This document shows, in pieces, positions 62,970 through 64,000 of a stretch of 64,000 bases of DNA. Both the position numbers and the translations under genes were made by a program. The stretch is taken from contig CAXXSS010000001.1 of assembly GCA_963676865.2 (NCBI GenBank), positions 1,426,001-1,490,000 of the forward strand, in the 5' to 3' direction. Source of the stretch: JAAYUD01 sp963676865 (GTDB lineage: Bacteria; Bacteroidota; Bacteroidia; Bacteroidales; Bacteroidaceae). A model generated the notes under the pieces. The model saw nothing but the letters and a program-made list of their open reading frames with translations. It had not been told where the DNA came from and did not search any database. Each line of letters starts with the position of its first letter. Position 1 is the first letter of the stretch.

Positions 62970-63872
62970 TTAGTCGAATATCACAATTTGATTTGCCCTA
63001 TCTAACGCATTAATATTACCTTCATCCGTATATTTTCTTATCGACTCCCATTCACTTTTAGAACACGCCCAGAATTCTGATTCAAATAAACTTTTCGTCA
63101 CTTTCTTCGTTATAAGACATTCCTGTTTCGCCTTAAGAAAAACTGAACCAATAGCGGCTCCCGAATTATTGTCAATGAGTTCATGAAAACGTTTCAACAA
63201 TCGACCTTTATCTCTATATTGAATAATGCTCTCAAATTTTGGCTTTTCGTTTTTAACAATATTCATATCTCGAGCTAAAAACAAGAAATAGTCATTTACT
63301 TTCTTCTTAAAATCATCGGTCTTTAATAATGGATTGGCAACATGGTGTTGTGATTTCGTCCACAATTCTCTTTCGGTTTTTAAATGCTGTTGCCTAAACT
63401 CTTCATCCAGCGCTTTTATCTTTGCCACATCATTATTGGAATATTTGTATTTCACAATCTTTTGCACCTTATATATTTGATAACAAATACTATAGTACTG
63501 CTCAAAAATAATATCATCGGAAACTCCATTGATATTATTTAAATAATATTCATTATCGCACAATTCAAATACTATATTTGATATAAGATATGCAGAAAAG
63601 CCCCATAATACTTTGGCACAATCAATATCATATCTTCCACTTTCTAAGATTGAACTTTCATTGCATAATTGTTGGATTACCCACTGCTCACCACTTTCAT
63701 GTTCATCTTCCATTCTAGCATATATTGGAATACTATTTATAACGGCCACAAAAACTTTACCAGCATAATTTAAAGCCCCTTTCTTTTTTTCTTCTATAAA
63801 CCTATCATTAAAAGCCAGTCTGTCCGAATATTTGAATGTCTTAAGTATATCAGATTCATTATAATAATCCAT
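62970..63872 (-). CDS. Hypothetical protein of an integrated element
   Basis: 300 residues, no signal peptide. It begins MDYYNESDIL; helical and charged, with one more hydrophobic stretch (KVLWGFSAYLISNIVFELC, about 95-113). I do not recognise the family with confidence. It sits between an integrase gene (stop five nt upstream of this start) and the excisionase-like gene, as accessory genes do in Bacteroides mobilisable elements. It has its own terminator. Confidence 0.55.
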   Translation of the reverse strand: MDYYNESDILKTFKYSDRLAFNDRFIEEKKKGALNYAGKVFVAVINSIPIYARMEDEHESGEQWVIQQLCNESSILESGRYDIDCAKVLWGFSAYLISNIVFELCDNEYYLNNINGVSDDIIFEQYYSICYQIYKVQKIVKYKYSNNDVAKIKALDEEFRQQHLKTERELWTKSQHHVANPLLKTDDFKKKVNDYFLFLARDMNIVKNEKPKFESIIQYRDKGRLLKRFHELIDNNSGAAIGSVFLKAKQECLITKKVTKSLFESEFWACSKSEWESIRKYTDEGNINALDRANQIVIFD

Positions 63873-63877
63873 GGCTA

Positions 63878-64000
63878 TTATTTTATTAAATCCACTAATT
63901 CTTTCTTCATCTCTTCGTCAATGTCACGATATCGAGCAAAAGCCTTACTACCTTCAGCATGGCCAGATAATGTACCAACCAAATTAGGGTCTTTCACCCG
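63878..64000 (-). CDS. Tyrosine integrase, C-terminal fragment (cut by window edge)
   Basis: The last 40 codons of a gene running off the window: LVGTLSGHAEGSKAFARYRDID, then EEMKKELVDLIK and TAA at 63880. The SGHAEGSKAFARYRDID pattern is the C-terminus of Bacteroides tyrosine integrases, where the final Tyr lies in ARYR. It is probably the integrase of the element at 60-64 kb. Confidence 0.7.
   Translation of the reverse strand, partial: RVKDPNLVGTLSGHAEGSKAFARYRDIDEEMKKELVDLIK

Overview
The window looks like a chromosomal segment of a gut-type member of the Bacteroidales, most likely Bacteroides or a close relative. The reasons are: promoters of the Bacteroides form TTTG-N19/20-TAnnTTTG; few Shine-Dalgarno sequences; single-chain GlyRS; UpxY and UpxZ capsule regulators; fimbrillin lipoproteins; DUF2807, DUF3316 and DUF4373 families; and a Bacteroidetes-type tyrosine recombinase.

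Layout. 1-7.8 kb is core: a partial head-GIN lipoprotein, glyS, parC, a DUF3316 protein, an S41 protease lipoprotein and tRNA-Leu(TAG). 8.0-10.5 kb is a GC-richer three-gene cassette (S26-like peptidase, PqqD-like chaperone, ABC transporter) just past the tRNA. 10.7-13.0 kb is a large MscS channel. From 13.0 to 58.4 kb almost every gene reads leftward. In order of transcription this block holds the antiterminator UpxY; an OmpA-like protein; a small YEAP-motif peptide; an array of fimbrillin-like lipoproteins with a variable FISUMP/lectin-like C-terminus, plus a thioredoxin-like gene; the anti-antiterminator UpxZ; genes for a 3-amino-3,6-dideoxyhexose; Wzx, Wzy and many glycosyltransferases; a PqqD/nucleotidyltransferase/HprK-related kinase trio; Wza and Wzc; an S26-like peptidase; a papain-like lipoprotein; then a second OmpA/peptide/lipoprotein set followed by a FimA-type fimbrillin and a DUF4906-FISUMP protein. 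58.45-58.85 kb is an invertible promoter segment bounded by 21-bp perfect inverted repeats, followed by a tyrosine recombinase gene. 59.8-64 kb is the end of an integrated element: DnaB-like helicase, DUF4373 protein, helix-turn-helix protein, and the C-terminus of another integrase.

How it may work together (inference). The invertible promoter currently points away from upxY, so the exopolysaccharide/adhesin locus would be OFF in this copy. Inversion would place a consensus promoter about 60 nt before upxY. UpxY would then let polymerase read a very long unit that joins surface adhesins to a surface polysaccharide. The adhesin genes lie between upxY and upxZ, an unusual place. The lipoprotein paralogs keep near-identical N-terminal halves and differ at the C-terminus, as expected for a variable adhesin family growing by tandem duplication; several relics record that history.

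The most novel signal is a stem-loop motif found six times between leftward genes. It has a conserved 16-nt loop (YGGTYCGWGAGRATAG on the minus strand) closed by stems that differ in sequence but keep pairing. A second hairpin, downstream of two lipoprotein genes, shows a compensatory base-pair change.
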